The notes under the pieces were generated by a model. It was not told the origin of the DNA and made no database searches. It saw only the letters and a program-made list of their open reading frames with translations. Positions 4,417 to 5,383 of a stretch of DNA of 5,383 nt are shown piece after piece. The stretch lies in contig MFDZ01000021.1 of the NCBI GenBank assembly GCA_001777455.1, positions 6,093 to 11,475 on the forward strand. The letters are read 5' to 3'. This DNA comes from Candidatus Daviesbacteria bacterium RIFCSPLOWO2_02_FULL_41_8. Lineage in GTDB: Bacteria; Patescibacteriota; Microgenomatia; Daviesbacterales; UBA10151. Both the position numbers and the translations under genes were made by a program. How positions within the stretch are numbered: position 1 is the first letter of the stretch; each line of letters starts with the position of its first letter.

Positions 4417-5383
4417 ATGCAAAGAACATTCGGACCGATAAATTCATCTGCCGCCAATGCGCCGCAGTCTAATATAGACGCTACGGAACTGGCCAAGCGC
4501 GAAGGAATTCTGGAAGAGCGCGAGCGCCAAATTGCTGAGAAACAAAGATTAGTTGATGAAAAACTGGAGCAACTGGAGAAGGTCCGCAAAGATTTAGTTT
4601 CAAAATTGGAAAAGGTTTCCTCTATGTCAGCCGGGGAAGCTCAAAAAATTCTGCTGGAAAATGTAGACAAAGAACTGGCCAGTGAGATCTCCAGAAAAAT
4701 TAAAGAAGCCGAAGAAGAAATAAAGTTGACAGCAGACGAAAAAGCTAAAGAGATCATCACTGATGCCATGCGTCACGGAGTGACGGACTATGTTTCCGAA
4801 TTTACAACTTCCAAAGTAAAACTTCCGGATGAAGAAATGAAAGGCAGGATTATCGGAAAAGAAGGCCGGAATGTCCGGACTTTTGAACAGGCAACCGGCG
4901 TTGATGTGGTGATGGATGATGAAATTCCGGATACTTTGATTTTGTCCTCATTTGATTCAATCAGGCGGGAAATTGCCCGGGTGGCGCTTTTGCGGTTAAT
5001 GGAGGACGGCAGAATTCAACCGCAAAAAATTGAAGAGATTGTGGAAAAAACTAAAGAGGACATTAATAAATTGATGAGGGCGGCCGGGGAAAAGTTGTGT
5101 CAGGATGTCGGAGTTTATAATTTGCCGGTGGAACTGGTGGATATAATCGGCCGGTTTAAATACCGTTATTCCTACGGTCAGAATTTGATTCTACACACTC
5201 AGGAGGAAACTCAAATCGGCATAGCTTTGGCGCGGATGGTGGGAGCGGATGTGAATGTCGTACGACTGGGATGCTTGCTACATGATATCGGCAAAGTAGT
5301 GAATGAGGACGAGGAAGGGACACACGTTGAAAAGGGCGCGGCTTTGGCGAAAAAATTTGGTCTCCCGGAAAAAGTTGTTAACT
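4417..5383 (+). CDS. rny: ribonuclease Y, N-terminal part (3' end outside the window)
   Basis: RNase Y is an endoribonuclease that starts mRNA decay and processing. The visible 322 residues contain a charged coiled-coil segment (about 24-115), a KH RNA-binding domain with MKGRIIGKEGRN (141-152, GxxG at 147-150), and the start of the HD hydrolase domain: SYGQN (252-256), H260, LLHDIGK (287-293, metal-binding H289-D290) and THVEKGAALAKK (302-313). The frame runs off the window; roughly the last third is missing. ATG 4417 is the first possible start, because an in-frame TAA stands at 4411-4413. The usual N-terminal membrane helix is absent and the coiled coil is short (KH near 140 rather than about 210), so this form may be soluble. 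No SD is seen before the ATG. The recA-recX-rny neighbourhood is like that seen in Firmicutes (recA near rny) and CPR genomes. Confidence 0.93.
   Translation, partial: MQRTFGPINSSAANAPQSNIDATELAKREGILEERERQIAEKQRLVDEKLEQLEKVRKDLVSKLEKVSSMSAGEAQKILLENVDKELASEISRKIKEAEEEIKLTADEKAKEIITDAMRHGVTDYVSEFTTSKVKLPDEEMKGRIIGKEGRNVRTFEQATGVDVVMDDEIPDTLILSSFDSIRREIARVALLRLMEDGRIQPQKIEEIVEKTKEDINKLMRAAGEKLCQDVGVYNLPVELVDIIGRFKYRYSYGQNLILHTQEETQIGIALARMVGADVNVVRLGCLLHDIGKVVNEDEEGTHVEKGAALAKKFGLPEKVVN

Noticed and set aside
1..5383. CRISPR array, intein, transposase or defence genes
   Set aside because: No regularly spaced repeats, no insertion in RecA, and no such protein motifs were seen on either strand.

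Overview
The window looks like chromosomal DNA from an uncultured, small-genome bacterium, most likely in the Patescibacteria/CPR range (possibly Microgenomates- or Parcubacteria-like). This is inferred from compact housekeeping genes, the order recA-recX-rny, a MetK and RecX of CPR-like style, a tRNA gene without an encoded CCA, and weak or absent Shine-Dalgarno (SD) sequences before several genes. No 16S rRNA gene or other decisive marker is present, so the placement is tentative. The five complete or stop-containing genes end in TAA or TAG, and nothing points to a recoded TGA.

Layout. (1) 1-638: 3' part of a phosphomannomutase/phosphoglucomutase gene, + strand. (2) 648-830: a promoter, a SAM-I-clan riboswitch aptamer and a terminator hairpin whose 3' arm is also the metK ribosome binding site. 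(3) 831-1949: metK (S-adenosylmethionine synthetase), whose stop codon overlaps that of (4) a convergent acylphosphatase gene at 1946-2215, - strand. (5) 2216-2423: a repeat-rich spacer with an 88-bp palindromic REP/MITE-like element and an 18-bp copy of the 3' end of the neighbouring tRNA gene. (6) 2424-2494: tRNA-Pro(GGG), - strand, divergent from (7) recA (2568-3635). (8) recX follows after 2 nt (3638-4300). (9) 4301-4416: a leader with a 15-codon small ORF whose stop codon sits in the loop of a rho-independent-type hairpin. (10) From 4417 to the window end: 5' part of rny (RNase Y).

How it works together. metK makes SAM, and the RNA leader in front of it reads as a SAM sensor that shuts metK off when SAM is plentiful; here the off-switch hairpin could act on both transcription and translation. 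recA and recX form a recombinase/regulator pair, probably one transcript. rny lies downstream behind a possible attenuator. The most interesting places are the metK leader with its simplified P2 arm and dual-purpose hairpin, the tRNA-end duplication with its complementary tract, the recX-rny leader, and an RNase Y that appears to lack the usual membrane anchor.
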